Notes: generated by a model not told the origin, from the sequence alone. DNA of 64,000 nucleotides from Herbaspirillum sp. SJZ106 (GCF_006715495.1 NZ_VFNI01000007.1:1-64000); one strand, 5' to 3'; shown: positions 53,287 to 61,404, counted from the stretch's first letter. Made by a program: numbers and translations.

Positions 53287-54039
53287 TTAGACTTCAGCAA
53301 GTGACTTCTTGCCGCGCAGTTTTCTCATTGACTCTCCTTTCAGCTGGATCTTGTAAGCCTGATGGACAACACGGTCCAAGACCGCATCCGCTATTGTCGG
53401 GTCCGGGAAGAAACCATGCCAATTTTCCACTGGATACTGGCTGGTAATGAGTACTGATCCCGTACGTGAACGCCTGTCGACCACATCCAGCAGCACTTGC
53501 GCTGCTGCGGGCGTCATCTCTCCCATTCCGAAGTCATCCAAGATGAGGAGTGCCGGCTTATAGAGTTGATCCTTAAGTGAAAAGAGAGAGCCATCGAGCT
53601 GGGCTTCGGTCACCGCGGTGTACAGATCTGATACACGACGGAAAGCCACTGACATCGCCAACCGGCACGCCTGCTGTCCAAAAGCCGAGCCAAGCCATGT
53701 CTTTCCGACGCCTGTGGCGCCGAGAATGATCAGATTCTGATGCCGAGAGATCCAGCTGCAAGTCGACAGGGCGGCAACAAGTGTTTTATCAAGTCCGCGG
53801 GCTGTACGTCCGTCCAGATCTTCTAGAGAAGCAGCTTCCGGGAAGTTAGCGATCTTGATCAACCGATTTAGCTTGCGTGATTTCCTTGATGCGGTCTCGG
53901 CCTCAAGGAGCATTCCCAGGCGATCATCGAAGGCAATGTTCTGCAGTTTGGGTTGCTGGCTTTGGAGTTCATATGCCTCGGCCATAGCTTGGAGCTTCAA
54001 TTCGCGGAGCTGGATGGTGTTCTGTGGTTGGCTACTCAT
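53287..54039 (-). CDS. istB: IstB transposition helper ATPase
   Basis: A 250-residue AAA+ DnaC-like ATPase. Walker A is ILGATGVGKTWLGSAF and Walker B is ALLILDDFGMGEM, with the C-terminal DAVLDRVVHQAYKIQLKGESMR typical of IstB. It regulates IstA and target choice. It starts 2 bp after the istA stop, the usual arrangement. It appears intact. Confidence 0.95.
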   Translation of the reverse strand: MSSQPQNTIQLRELKLQAMAEAYELQSQQPKLQNIAFDDRLGMLLEAETASRKSRKLNRLIKIANFPEAASLEDLDGRTARGLDKTLVAALSTCSWISRHQNLIILGATGVGKTWLGSAFGQQACRLAMSVAFRRVSDLYTAVTEAQLDGSLFSLKDQLYKPALLILDDFGMGEMTPAAAQVLLDVVDRRSRTGSVLITSQYPVENWHGFFPDPTIADAVLDRVVHQAYKIQLKGESMRKLRGKKSLAEV

Positions 54040-54041
54040 GT

Positions 54042-55622
54042 TTATTCTCCGAAGTATTCAGGCCCGCGCACGTTGCCATGAGTGGGACGTGGCTCACTGT
54101 TTTGGGGCTTGGCAGGACGTAAATCGGCGTTCGTCTTGAAAATCGACTCAACATTGCGAAGGCTCGTGATGTTCGATTTCAATGCATAAGTACAAACGGC
54201 CTCGAAGCGTTCATCTCCGTATGTTCGTGCCAGGCTTCTCATCCGCTGAGCGGCGCGAAGTCCGTTCGTCGGATCCCGTCGATCATGGAGGTGATAGGCA
54301 ATCATCTTGTTAGCACTAGGACCAATACCTTCCGCCCAGCGAATTAGGTCTGCTGGTTCAGACTCAGTGACAGCTATATGCGAAAGTGGCCTGTGCTCCC
54401 GTTCGGTCACCGTGGCACCTTGCTTAGCCTGAACGAGGTGCATTGCGATGCGACGGCCGGCCAGGAAGATTTCAAGGATGGTCTGTGTGAATCTCAGGTC
54501 AACGCGATTTCCCGCGAGGTAATAAGGAACGGAGTAAAAAGCACCTTGGTGCTCGACGTGGTAATCCTGGCCAATTCGGACCTGATATTTCCAGTCGCAC
54601 AGCTCAAACGGGCGCTCCGGCAATGGGCGCAGTTTTTCCCTCTCCGTATCTTCCATCCATTGATGCCGGCATCCATCCAGTTTCTTAAAGCGATGATGGT
54701 TGAGCTTTTCGCTCAGGGCATAAAGCTCAGTATTCAGCTCGTCGAAACTAAAGAACTTTCGGTTCCGCAGCCGGAAGAAAAGGCGCTGAGCGATCTGGAC
54801 ACCAACTTCAGCCTTCGGCTTGTCCTTTGGTTTGCGACTCCTGGTCGGCCGGGCAGCGGTACCGTAGTGGGCGAGGCAGTCCCTGTAGCTTGGATTGACG
54901 ACGATACGATCACGCTCCCTTCTCCACACCGCGGCTTTTAGGTTGTCGCTGACAACCCAAGCTGGGGCACCACCCATGTATTCAAAACATTTAATGTGGC
55001 AGTCCACCCAATCAGCCGTTTTTTGACTAGGTACCGCATAGATAAACGTGTAATTGGAATAGCCAAGAACGCCAATAAAGATCTGCGCCTCTTCGATGGC
55101 GCCAGTTTCGGCATCGTGGACATCGATCGTTCGACCAGCGAAATCAACAAACAGCTTATCGCCCGGAAGATGGACGCGCCGCATGACGATATGTAATTTC
55201 TTGATGTACTTGCGATACCCCGAGGTGAACTGCGTGTAGCCAATACCGGTGGGCTCGGATTCGCGCCATTCCTGCCAGATATGCTCCAGGGTGGCGTCTT
55301 CTGCCTGCATCTCTTGATGCACCCATTCCCAATTTGGTGCCGGCTTCGGGGCGGCAACGCTACGGTCGTGAGTACCAATCAGGGTGCGCCACTGAGCATC
55401 ATCGAGATCTTGGATGTCACTCCAATTAAGTGTTGTTGCTCTCAGTTTATTGCGCAAGACACCCACAGTCGTGGGAGAAATGCCAACAGTGTCGGCGATG
55501 GTTCTATCTGAGCTAGATAGCTCATAGAAGTGCAGCCGCGCTATTTCACGCTGCAAATAGATTTCTAGCCTCATAGGCATCTTCCAAGCAGCGCAGGAGT
55601 CGCGCCGCAAAAGGGTGTGCAT
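54042..55622 (-). CDS. istA: IstA transposase (IS21 family)
   Basis: A 526-residue DDE transposase. An N-terminal HTH (RTIADTVGISPTTVGVLRNKL) precedes the RNase-H-like core with Asp in FVDFAGRTIDV, Asp in VVSDNLKAAV and Glu in KPKAEVGVQ. An SH3-like C-terminal part contains the EHQGAFYSVPYYLAG sequence of the family. It is apparently intact, so the element may still be mobile. The start could be the ATG at 55580 instead. Confidence 0.93.
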   Translation of the reverse strand: MHTLLRRDSCAAWKMPMRLEIYLQREIARLHFYELSSSDRTIADTVGISPTTVGVLRNKLRATTLNWSDIQDLDDAQWRTLIGTHDRSVAAPKPAPNWEWVHQEMQAEDATLEHIWQEWRESEPTGIGYTQFTSGYRKYIKKLHIVMRRVHLPGDKLFVDFAGRTIDVHDAETGAIEEAQIFIGVLGYSNYTFIYAVPSQKTADWVDCHIKCFEYMGGAPAWVVSDNLKAAVWRRERDRIVVNPSYRDCLAHYGTAARPTRSRKPKDKPKAEVGVQIAQRLFFRLRNRKFFSFDELNTELYALSEKLNHHRFKKLDGCRHQWMEDTEREKLRPLPERPFELCDWKYQVRIGQDYHVEHQGAFYSVPYYLAGNRVDLRFTQTILEIFLAGRRIAMHLVQAKQGATVTEREHRPLSHIAVTESEPADLIRWAEGIGPSANKMIAYHLHDRRDPTNGLRAAQRMRSLARTYGDERFEAVCTYALKSNITSLRNVESIFKTNADLRPAKPQNSEPRPTHGNVRGPEYFGE

Positions 55623-55708
55623 TCCCCTTACGCTCTCCTTGACAGGAAAGACGTTGCAGCCGATACTCCTCCGCGAGATCTGAGATCTTTTCGGTTACGG
55701 CCGACGAT

Positions 55709-55737
55709 AAAGCCCGAGTCTGGTCACTCGGGCTTTT
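55709..55737. terminator. Hairpin upstream of istA
   Basis: AAAGCCCGAGT and ACTCGGGCTTT form an 11-bp perfect stem with a 6-nt loop, followed by TCGCTTTTTT on the plus strand. Inside an IS it probably blocks read-through into istA from outside, a known strategy of insertion sequences. Confidence 0.7.
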
Positions 55738-55966
55738 CGCTTTTTTAGGGGGGATTTTTGTTCTTAGTTACGGACTAGGTGAGAATCTCCTCAAATTGAT
55801 GGCTGCGATGCCAAACATCGCCCACAGCAGCATTAAATTGCTGTCCACGTTGCCGAAACGCCGTCCATTTTGCCGAAACGGTGCTGTTGGAGAGCATCCA
55901 AACAATCGGTGGCTCATCCTACGCAGAACATGTCGCGAAAACTACTAGGCTATCTGGACATTTGAA

Positions 55967-56908
55967 ATGCCTTTTCACTTGGACGATCTAGATCTCGACA
56001 GCATCCCAGCCCCCTATCATTCAGTGCTGAGGCGCATGGCCGCAGCGGTCGAAGACCGGGCTGTCACACCAGCTGTTGCGATCAAAGTAATTCGAGAGCA
56101 TTTGGTGCCGCTTCTTTCCGATGTGCACCGCCCTCTGATCTCTATTCAGGGCCAGCCATCCTGGGACAAGATTCGGACCCTCTATCCCGCATTGGTATTT
56201 GCTTCTGAATCGCAGCAGGAGCAACTGTTGGCCGCGATTGGTCGGATGATTGAGTTGTTTGTCCGACATACGGACAGGCCGCCGCGGGAAATTGAATTCC
56301 CACCTTTTATCGAGGTTTTCTCGTTCAGCCGACTGTGTGGCTACCTCGGAGTCCCTATTGCCAAGCCGCTTTTAGAAATCGATGAGGGCACAGGGGATCT
56401 CTACCGCTTCTGCAAATATTGCTGGCTTCCCGTAAGGCGAAAGGACGTGTGCGCTTTCCATACGACCATTGTTATCGGTGCTGTAGACGCCAGTAGTCAG
56501 CCGGCTTGTGCACATATTTCTTTGAAACAGGCACAACGCCTAAGAGCAGTCTTTGAGCAGAAAGTGCTGGCGCTAGCTACTAGGGATGAGATGGAGTTTC
56601 ACCAGTCAGGCTTCGGCCTACCTGCGCTCTTACCGCCATCTGGGTTGACTCAGTGGCTGGACGCGCGGCGCCCTCACTTGGCTAGGCTAGTGAGGAACCA
56701 GGCTGGCGCGTCGGCTAACGGTCTTCGTATCCTGTCCACCGTTCTTTACGGAGAAGAACTTGGCGCCAGGGTCGTTGAGGCAATAGGAGGGGCGGTTTAC
56801 TTGTGGACGCCGATCACGACTAGAGCGGAGGGATGGCTGGCTGCCTGGGCGGCTAAATCACCGAGAGGTGGAGCTCGCAGGCGCGCGACCAAGCTTCTGG
56901 AGGAATAG
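55967..56908 (+). CDS. Zinc-finger-containing protein of unknown function
   Basis: A 313-residue soluble protein. Helical N-terminal half, then a probable zinc site Cys149-x2-Cys152-x9-Cys162-x2-His165 (FCKYCWLPVRRKDVCAFH), then a helical C-terminal part with a basic end (SPRGGARRRATK). I do not recognise the family. A stop codon lies in frame shortly upstream, so the ATG at 55967 is the probable start. It begins right at the edge of the IS21 element, and its 3' end faces an orphan antitoxin gene. A DNA- or RNA-binding role is possible but unproven. Confidence 0.6.
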   Translation: MPFHLDDLDLDSIPAPYHSVLRRMAAAVEDRAVTPAVAIKVIREHLVPLLSDVHRPLISIQGQPSWDKIRTLYPALVFASESQQEQLLAAIGRMIELFVRHTDRPPREIEFPPFIEVFSFSRLCGYLGVPIAKPLLEIDEGTGDLYRFCKYCWLPVRRKDVCAFHTTIVIGAVDASSQPACAHISLKQAQRLRAVFEQKVLALATRDEMEFHQSGFGLPALLPPSGLTQWLDARRPHLARLVRNQAGASANGLRILSTVLYGEELGARVVEAIGGAVYLWTPITTRAEGWLAAWAAKSPRGGARRRATKLLEE

Positions 56909-56936
56909 ACGCGATGTATGCCAATTTTTTGCTTGG

Positions 56937-57191
56937 TTACAGAAAGTCCGCTGGTCGGAGGTAGATATCGACACGTGGTGCTTCGAACTCGACGTCTGAA
57001 TCGCCAGGCATAGCTAAGCTGCTGGAGATGCTGCGTTTCAGCGCAAGTAGGCGTTGATATTCCGGATAGCTGATTAGAACATGGCTTGGTATGCCACGAT
57101 CAGTAATAAAGACTGGCCCAGTCTCGGTCGCAGTAAACGCCTCGTGCACATCCTGAGCAAACTCTTGCGCGGGTAAGGAAGTAATTGCCAC
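56937..57191 (-). CDS. Orphan Phd/YefM-type antitoxin
   Basis: An 84-residue protein with the Phd/YefM fold signature TATETGPVFITDRGIPSHVLISYPEYQRLLAL, and a C-terminal toxin-binding tail ending AMPGDSDVEFEAPRVDIYLRPADFL. In related loci a VapC-type PIN toxin starts within a few bases of this tail. Here the next DNA is the 3' end of the convergent zinc-finger gene and no toxin frame exists. It is therefore an orphan, perhaps a remnant left by rearrangement. Confidence 0.82.
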   Translation of the reverse strand: MAITSLPAQEFAQDVHEAFTATETGPVFITDRGIPSHVLISYPEYQRLLALKRSISSSLAMPGDSDVEFEAPRVDIYLRPADFL

Positions 57192-57330
57192 AACAAACTC
57201 CTTTGGTGCAGAAATACCGTGTACAGGGAAATGCCGGGGGAAATTCTAGGCTAGAAAACACACGCCCCGGGGTCTGCTTTGGCAGAGATCGCACCGGGGC
57301 TCGCAGTCCGATGATAGGGTGATTAGTACG

Positions 57331-57364
57331 ATGTGACTACGCTCCCTGTAAAAGCTCACCTATC
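57331..57364. repeat. 34-bp direct repeat, copy 1
   Basis: Matches copy 2 at 59756-59789 in 29 of 34 positions, with the shared core AAAAGCTCACCT. It lies just past the 3' end of the minus-strand gene 57374-57979. Confidence 0.6.
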
Positions 57365-57373
57365 GACAGACAT

Positions 57374-57979
57374 CTACTCCACAATTATAGCGACAGCGTT
57401 ATATAAAATTTGTGCGATGGGGGCTGGGTGATATTGCAGGCCACCACCTCCCAAGGCTCCGCTCGAAAAGGTCATGCAAAGGCCAGCATTGGTTAATCGC
57501 TGGATCTCCGGGGGCTCAAGCCCTTCGATAAGAGCCTTGGCATCAAGAAATCGCTCCAAATCTCGGATGTAGGCCACATCAATGGCATGTGCCAGTAGAA
57601 AGAAGTCCGCTCTCGACAGCTCGTCATTCAAGTACGCCGCGAATACTCGAGCCAGTAACACCGGCTTTTGAAGGTCTGAAAATTTCTCGATGACGAGAAA
57701 CAGCCTCTCGCCAATAAGCTCTGCATATTCATCCTTAAGTAATTTCTCTCGCATTGCCTCTGACTCTAAGGTCCTTTGGAGGCGTGGCTCATTCAAGAAG
57801 CGACTGAGCTTGCTAATCAGCCCTTTATCACGAATGTTTGATGCCTCTTTCATCAGTGCTGCGGCCAAGTTAACAACTGGGATCGCTTTCACGATCTCGC
57901 TTTCAAGACCGAGGTCCAGCAGCGCTTCTCCTGATTCAGAAAGGACCCTTACTAGTTCACTATGAGCATTTTTAGCCAT
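57374..57979 (-). CDS. Unrecognised alpha-helical protein
   Basis: 201 residues from the ATG at 57979 (a GTG at 57991 is possible). It is rich in helix-forming residues: ALLDLGLESEIVKAIPVVNLAAALMKEASNIRDKGLISKL, ERLFLVIEKFSDLQKPVLLARVFAAYL, and a C-terminal GALGGGGLQYHPAPIAQILYNAVAIIVE. It shows no signal peptide, membrane segment or catalytic motif. I do not recognise it. It sits in an AT-rich island between direct repeats with another unknown gene. Confidence 0.6.
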   Translation of the reverse strand: MAKNAHSELVRVLSESGEALLDLGLESEIVKAIPVVNLAAALMKEASNIRDKGLISKLSRFLNEPRLQRTLESEAMREKLLKDEYAELIGERLFLVIEKFSDLQKPVLLARVFAAYLNDELSRADFFLLAHAIDVAYIRDLERFLDAKALIEGLEPPEIQRLTNAGLCMTFSSGALGGGGLQYHPAPIAQILYNAVAIIVE

Positions 57980-58060
57980 CGCTGCGTCCACTAAGTTATT
58001 TCGACCATGCTATGTTTTAGAAGATTGATTCTCGAATATGAGTCCACTAAAGGCGGGGAA

Positions 58061-59380
58061 CTACCGGTGATAGAACATTATGGCTCCGAGGATGACAGCG
58101 ACCCACCAAATCTGCTTTGACGTTGCAACTAGCTTCTCCTCGACGGCCACTATTCGCTTAGCAAGCCTCTCTATCATTTCAGCATCGACAACACGTGGCG
58201 CGACTTCAGTTTTGACGTCTTTCAACTCCTCGGTAACAGGGGAAACTGAAAACCATTTGTAATGTGCATGCAGTTGGGTGCATCGTTTGACATAGAGATG
58301 TTGAAGTTCATGAGACACATATCCCTCTAATTCCCGACGTGAATCAGGGTTCAGCAGAATCTGGTTATTGAATAGCGCTGCCAGAACAAATATGGCCTTG
58401 TCTTTACTCCAGGCTTCTTGGATTTCAGCGGCATTCATTTTTTCTCTGCCGTAGTAGGCGCATCTGAACGCCAATTCTGGTGCATCCAACGAGCCCATGG
58501 CCGTGATTGCCTTTCCTTCTGAAATACTGCCGTAAAGGGCTGCCATGACACATTGGAGTTCCTCTTCTAGCGTGCAGGTCGAGTAATAACCTTCGACTCT
58601 CTTCCCCGAATCAGAGGTACTTGGTATATCACCCAATTTCCAACGATTGATTAGCTCTGAAAATTCTTCTCTAGATCCCAACATCCTGGTATTGGCGGGA
58701 TCAAGATTCATCAGTAGATCATGCAGAACGTTAATTGAATTGGATGTAACCATGGCGGTCTGCAGAAGGCGAATAATTGCCTTATTGATGTCCCAGTTAA
58801 TAAAGTCGGGGCCAGCAATCGTACTGTCATCTATAGTTAGGCCAGGATTGCCCGAAGCAAAGCGCAAAAGATGTAACCACCTTTTCTCATCGACAGTATC
58901 GAAAGGCCCTGCTCGTTCGAACAATTTTGGGAGCAGATAACGTCGAGCGGGATTGCGTAACATCGCCAACAGTTCGTCGCTACTGCCACTGCATGCCAGT
59001 CGGCGAACTTCCAGAAACTCCCAGTCGTCGGAATCGGACGACTCGCCTAGCCCCCAAGCCCCCAATGGGGCAGTAAGATTTGCCAGACAGGCGAGTCTTA
59101 CTGCGTAGTCGTATTCATTGTCGCCCGTACCGGCCAATGACTGGCTGTAGAGTAGCTTGATTACACTTTGGCTTCCTGCATTCTTTGCCAGCCCCAAGTT
59201 AATCAAACGGTCGTTACGTTGTAATAGCGCATTTTCAAGCGCATCGTCGCTATTCCAGCGCGAAACACCTGTGGCGAGATATTGACCATATTCATCTAGC
59301 TCCCTGTAAACCACCTCTGGAGTTGAAAGTTTGAGCCTTTCCCTCGTAATGTGACTGCTAGTGGTAATGTCCCATGCCAT
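58061..59380 (-). CDS. Unrecognised tail-anchored protein
   Basis: 439 residues from the ATG at 59380 (GGGGGAAAT upstream). It is mostly helical, repeat-like, without a known motif. The C-terminus has a coiled-coil-like stretch (EMIERLAKRIVAVEEKLVATSKQ) followed by one hydrophobic helix (IWWVAVILGAIMF) and a short basic end, a tail-anchor layout that would put the body in the cytoplasm. It lies 81 bp upstream of the other unknown gene on the same strand, so the two may act together. Function is unknown. Confidence 0.65.
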   Translation of the reverse strand: MAWDITTSSHITRERLKLSTPEVVYRELDEYGQYLATGVSRWNSDDALENALLQRNDRLINLGLAKNAGSQSVIKLLYSQSLAGTGDNEYDYAVRLACLANLTAPLGAWGLGESSDSDDWEFLEVRRLACSGSSDELLAMLRNPARRYLLPKLFERAGPFDTVDEKRWLHLLRFASGNPGLTIDDSTIAGPDFINWDINKAIIRLLQTAMVTSNSINVLHDLLMNLDPANTRMLGSREEFSELINRWKLGDIPSTSDSGKRVEGYYSTCTLEEELQCVMAALYGSISEGKAITAMGSLDAPELAFRCAYYGREKMNAAEIQEAWSKDKAIFVLAALFNNQILLNPDSRRELEGYVSHELQHLYVKRCTQLHAHYKWFSVSPVTEELKDVKTEVAPRVVDAEMIERLAKRIVAVEEKLVATSKQIWWVAVILGAIMFYHR

Positions 59381-59464
59381 ATTTCCCCCGATTTTTTGTT
59401 TAATTTGTGAAAGTGTAGGCGGAAGTGACGGTTGCTGCCAATCTTCAGACGAGGCCAGTAGCAC

Positions 59465-59653
59465 ATGCACAAATCGTGGTGGCGCTCCCTCAACGAAGGC
59501 GACTTGGATCACTATTTGAAGTGGTACCGAAAGCTATGTTTTGACAGGCCATGCTCTTTCGAGACCGTTCAACTGGTACTACACTTACTTCGTGCGCTTG
59601 AGGACAAGCGGGCTGAGCTTTCGAGTAACAGCCTCCCCCCACAAAACAAATGA
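59465..59653 (+). CDS. Possible small protein
   Basis: A 62-codon frame (MHKSWWRSLNEGDLDHYLKW..., ending SSNSLPPQNK). It ends 5 bp before a strong hairpin terminator on the same strand, which supports transcription in this direction. It is divergent from the tail-anchored gene. It has a protein-like composition, but there is no clear Shine-Dalgarno and no recognised family. Confidence 0.35.
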   Translation: MHKSWWRSLNEGDLDHYLKWYRKLCFDRPCSFETVQLVLHLLRALEDKRAELSSNSLPPQNK

Positions 59654-59658
59654 ACTAT

Positions 59659-59687
59659 GAAAACGGCCCGCTTCGCGGGCCGTTTTC
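59659..59687. terminator. Strong bidirectional hairpin terminator
   Basis: GAAAACGGCCCGC-TTC-GCGGGCCGTTTTC is a perfect 13-bp stem with T/A-rich outer arms. Confidence 0.85.
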
Positions 59688-59755
59688 ATTCTCGGATACA
59701 AAGAGGAATCTATGTTCCTCACGCGATGCCGTGCTAACGTCAGCATGACAATGAC

Positions 59756-59789
59756 ATGTGACTTCAGTCCCTGCAAAAGCTCACCTTTC
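59756..59789. repeat. 34-bp direct repeat, copy 2
   Basis: Same orientation as the copy at 57331-57364, starts 2425 bp apart. On the minus strand it covers the last codons of a 40-residue ORF (see 59764-59886). Confidence 0.6.
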
Positions 59790-59886
59790 TAATCCTGTCG
59801 ACACCATTGCGATAGCGGCCAGCCACAGGCATTCCATTGAGCGCAAGCTGGGCCCACTCACGGGACGGCTTGTTGTCGCCGGTCAT
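59764..59886 (-). CDS. 40-residue ORF overlapping the direct repeat
   Basis: The frame begins ATG at 59886 and reads MTGDNKPSREWAQLALNG..., then a basic GRYRNGVDRIRKVSFCRD tail. It follows the HExxH protein gene by 34 bp on the same strand. Its 3' end is the sequence repeated at 57331-57364, so it may be the target gene (or remnant) of whatever created the repeat. Not recognised. Confidence 0.35.
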   Translation of the reverse strand: MTGDNKPSREWAQLALNGMPVAGRYRNGVDRIRKVSFCRD

Positions 59887-59920
59887 AGTTTCTGACAATG
59901 ATCCTCTTGCTGTAGTCGAT

Positions 59921-60637
59921 CTATGGAATTGGCTTCTGGCAAGTACCAGTCACGCTGTTTATGTATTCCAAGGCCACACGGTTCTTCGGGATTTCGGGAA
60001 ATGTGTGAAAAAGAAGGTGGACAAGCTTCTCCTTGCTAGCCGCTACAGCTTTGAACCGATCGGCAAAGTGGTCGGCCAATTCTAGCAGCGCATGCTTATT
60101 CGCAAAGCTTCTTGCGATCTCAACTACGGGCGAGTCTGGTAGGACATGACGCAAGAATGTCCAATGAAGACAGACCGCGAGGCACCGCTCGCCCTCAGGC
60201 ACATGGGGAAGCTCCGAACAGACACGCTGCATCACAGTCTCCCAATGTTTGCGGCGATCTGAATGAAATTGAAGTTCTTCAGGAACGATAATTATGTGCT
60301 CAATGGCATTATCAAGAGCGCCCAGCGCATCCGAAAAACCTTTGTCCCATTCTTCGCTATCGGCTAAAGCAAGCTTTGGAACTCCCTCAACATGAAACCG
60401 CCGCACGTGCAACACTTCATGTCGAACCGCCCCATCGGGAAAGTATCCATTGGTCGGAGCAAAGAGTTGAATGCTTTTGGCGTCTATGACGACTGCGAGC
60501 TTTCCCTGACCAGTAGTTCCACCTTCATTCTGCTTCGAATCGAGAATTACATTGATTTCAACGCCCGCACCTTCTTCCACGTCAAGGACGAACTGTTGGA
60601 CTGGCTCATTAAGACGGGCAAGATATTCGGGTTGCAT
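59921..60637 (-). CDS. Possible zinc metalloprotein (HExxH) of unknown function
   Basis: 238 residues from the ATG at 60637 (a GTG at 60670 would add 11). The N-terminal half is beta-rich (GVEINVILD, KLAVVIDAKSIQLFAP). His73-Glu74-x2-His77 (RHEVLHVRR) is followed by Glu113 in LDNAIEHIIIVPEE, a spacing compatible with a gluzincin-like third ligand. The rest is helical. No signal peptide, so it is cytosolic. Peptidase activity is only inferred from the motif. Confidence 0.55.
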   Translation of the reverse strand: MQPEYLARLNEPVQQFVLDVEEGAGVEINVILDSKQNEGGTTGQGKLAVVIDAKSIQLFAPTNGYFPDGAVRHEVLHVRRFHVEGVPKLALADSEEWDKGFSDALGALDNAIEHIIIVPEELQFHSDRRKHWETVMQRVCSELPHVPEGERCLAVCLHWTFLRHVLPDSPVVEIARSFANKHALLELADHFADRFKAVAASKEKLVHLLFHTFPEIPKNRVALEYINSVTGTCQKPIP

Positions 60638-60978
60638 ATTCACGAGGAGCGATATTTGGCAGGAAGACACTACATGAAGACTACCCGAAACCGGTTATGT
60701 GGGGATGTCCGTTCCTGGCCGATAACGGACGCTCATTCAGCAATTGTCCACCACGGAAAGCGACGCAATCCATGTCGCCTGGCTTGCAGGATTGCCTCTT
60801 GCCATCCGCTTCCATCTTTCCATCGCCTTCCGAGGGCGACCGTTCGCTCATGCGCCCCTCGGGCCCAGTCTTCGTCCGGCTGCCGCGAGTCGGATTGCGG
60901 TCCAAACGGGAATTCGAAATATCTCAATCGCTACATATATTGGTAACATTTAGGAATAATTCGATATAGAATGGCGCC
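60638..60978. other. Intergenic junction between AT-rich island and GC-rich operon
   Basis: Composition changes here. The left part is mid-GC and holds short overlapping frames without protein-like features. The last ~60 bp are AT-rich (TATATTGGTAACATTTAGGA region, then GATATAGAATGG before the start codon at 60979) and probably hold the promoter of the rightward operon. No tRNA or integrase lies here. Confidence 0.4.
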
Positions 60979-61404
60979 ATGCACGGAAATACCTACACCG
61001 TTGAAGAAGTCGCCCGGCAACTCAAGTTGCACGTCAAGACAGTGCTGCGCCATATCAAGGAGGGCCGCCTGCGGGCCTCCAAGATCGGCAAGTCCTATCG
61101 GATTTCCGGTCCGGACCTGAATGACTTTGCCGGTTTGGCGGCGCCAGTAGCGAGCCAAGGCGAAATTGTGGCACGTACCACGAGCATCGTAGAGGTACCC
61201 GGGATATCGGCCGAATTTGCCAGCCGCATCGCAACCAACCTGCAGGCTTTGCTGATCAGCCGGAGAGGACACGGCCAGCCCATGCATCTTGATACCGCCT
61301 ATAACCCGTTGGAAAGCCATCTGAAAATCATCCTGGTTGCATCGCCCAGAGAGGCCGCATCGGTGCTGGAGGCAATCGACTCCTTTCTTGGCTCGGCGCA
61401 ATGA
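60979..61404 (+). CDS. MerR/excisionase-type helix-turn-helix protein
   Basis: A 141-residue DNA-binding protein. The N-terminal ~55 residues are an excisionase/MerR-type HTH (YTVEEVARQLKLHVKTVLRHIKEGRLRASKIGKSYRISGPDLNDF). The C-terminal ~75 residues form a small mixed domain that could bind a ligand or dimerise. As first gene of an operon with overlapping starts it is more likely a local regulator than a phage excisionase. Confidence 0.82.
   Translation: MHGNTYTVEEVARQLKLHVKTVLRHIKEGRLRASKIGKSYRISGPDLNDFAGLAAPVASQGEIVARTTSIVEVPGISAEFASRIATNLQALLISRRGHGQPMHLDTAYNPLESHLKIILVASPREAASVLEAIDSFLGSAQ

Larger units (their letters stand above)
53146..55900. mobile_element. IS21-family insertion sequence (approximate ends)
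   Basis: istA and istB lie between multi-copy terminal motifs. On the left several TGGACA(C/G) boxes occur every 20-30 bp between 53150 and 53280. The internal pair CGGCAACGTGGAC at 53270-53282 is repeated inverted on the right as GTCCACGTTGCCG at about 55838-55850. Multiple terminal boxes are typical of IS21. Exact tips and target duplication could not be fixed; the right end lies between about 55850 and 55960. The 344 bp between istA and the next gene hold these boxes and one hairpin. Confidence 0.8.

Noticed and set aside
55967-56908. Zinc-finger protein as part of the IS21 element
   Set aside because: IS21 elements encode only istA and istB. The gene lies beyond the terminal boxes, and its own stop-bounded frame begins outside them.
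60733-60927. 64-codon minus-strand ORF in the junction region
   Set aside because: No protein-like signal, overlaps several equally long frames on both strands.
60979-61404. Excisionase marking a prophage or integrative element
   Set aside because: No integrase or att site nearby; the gene is translationally coupled to metabolic-type genes in GC-rich DNA.
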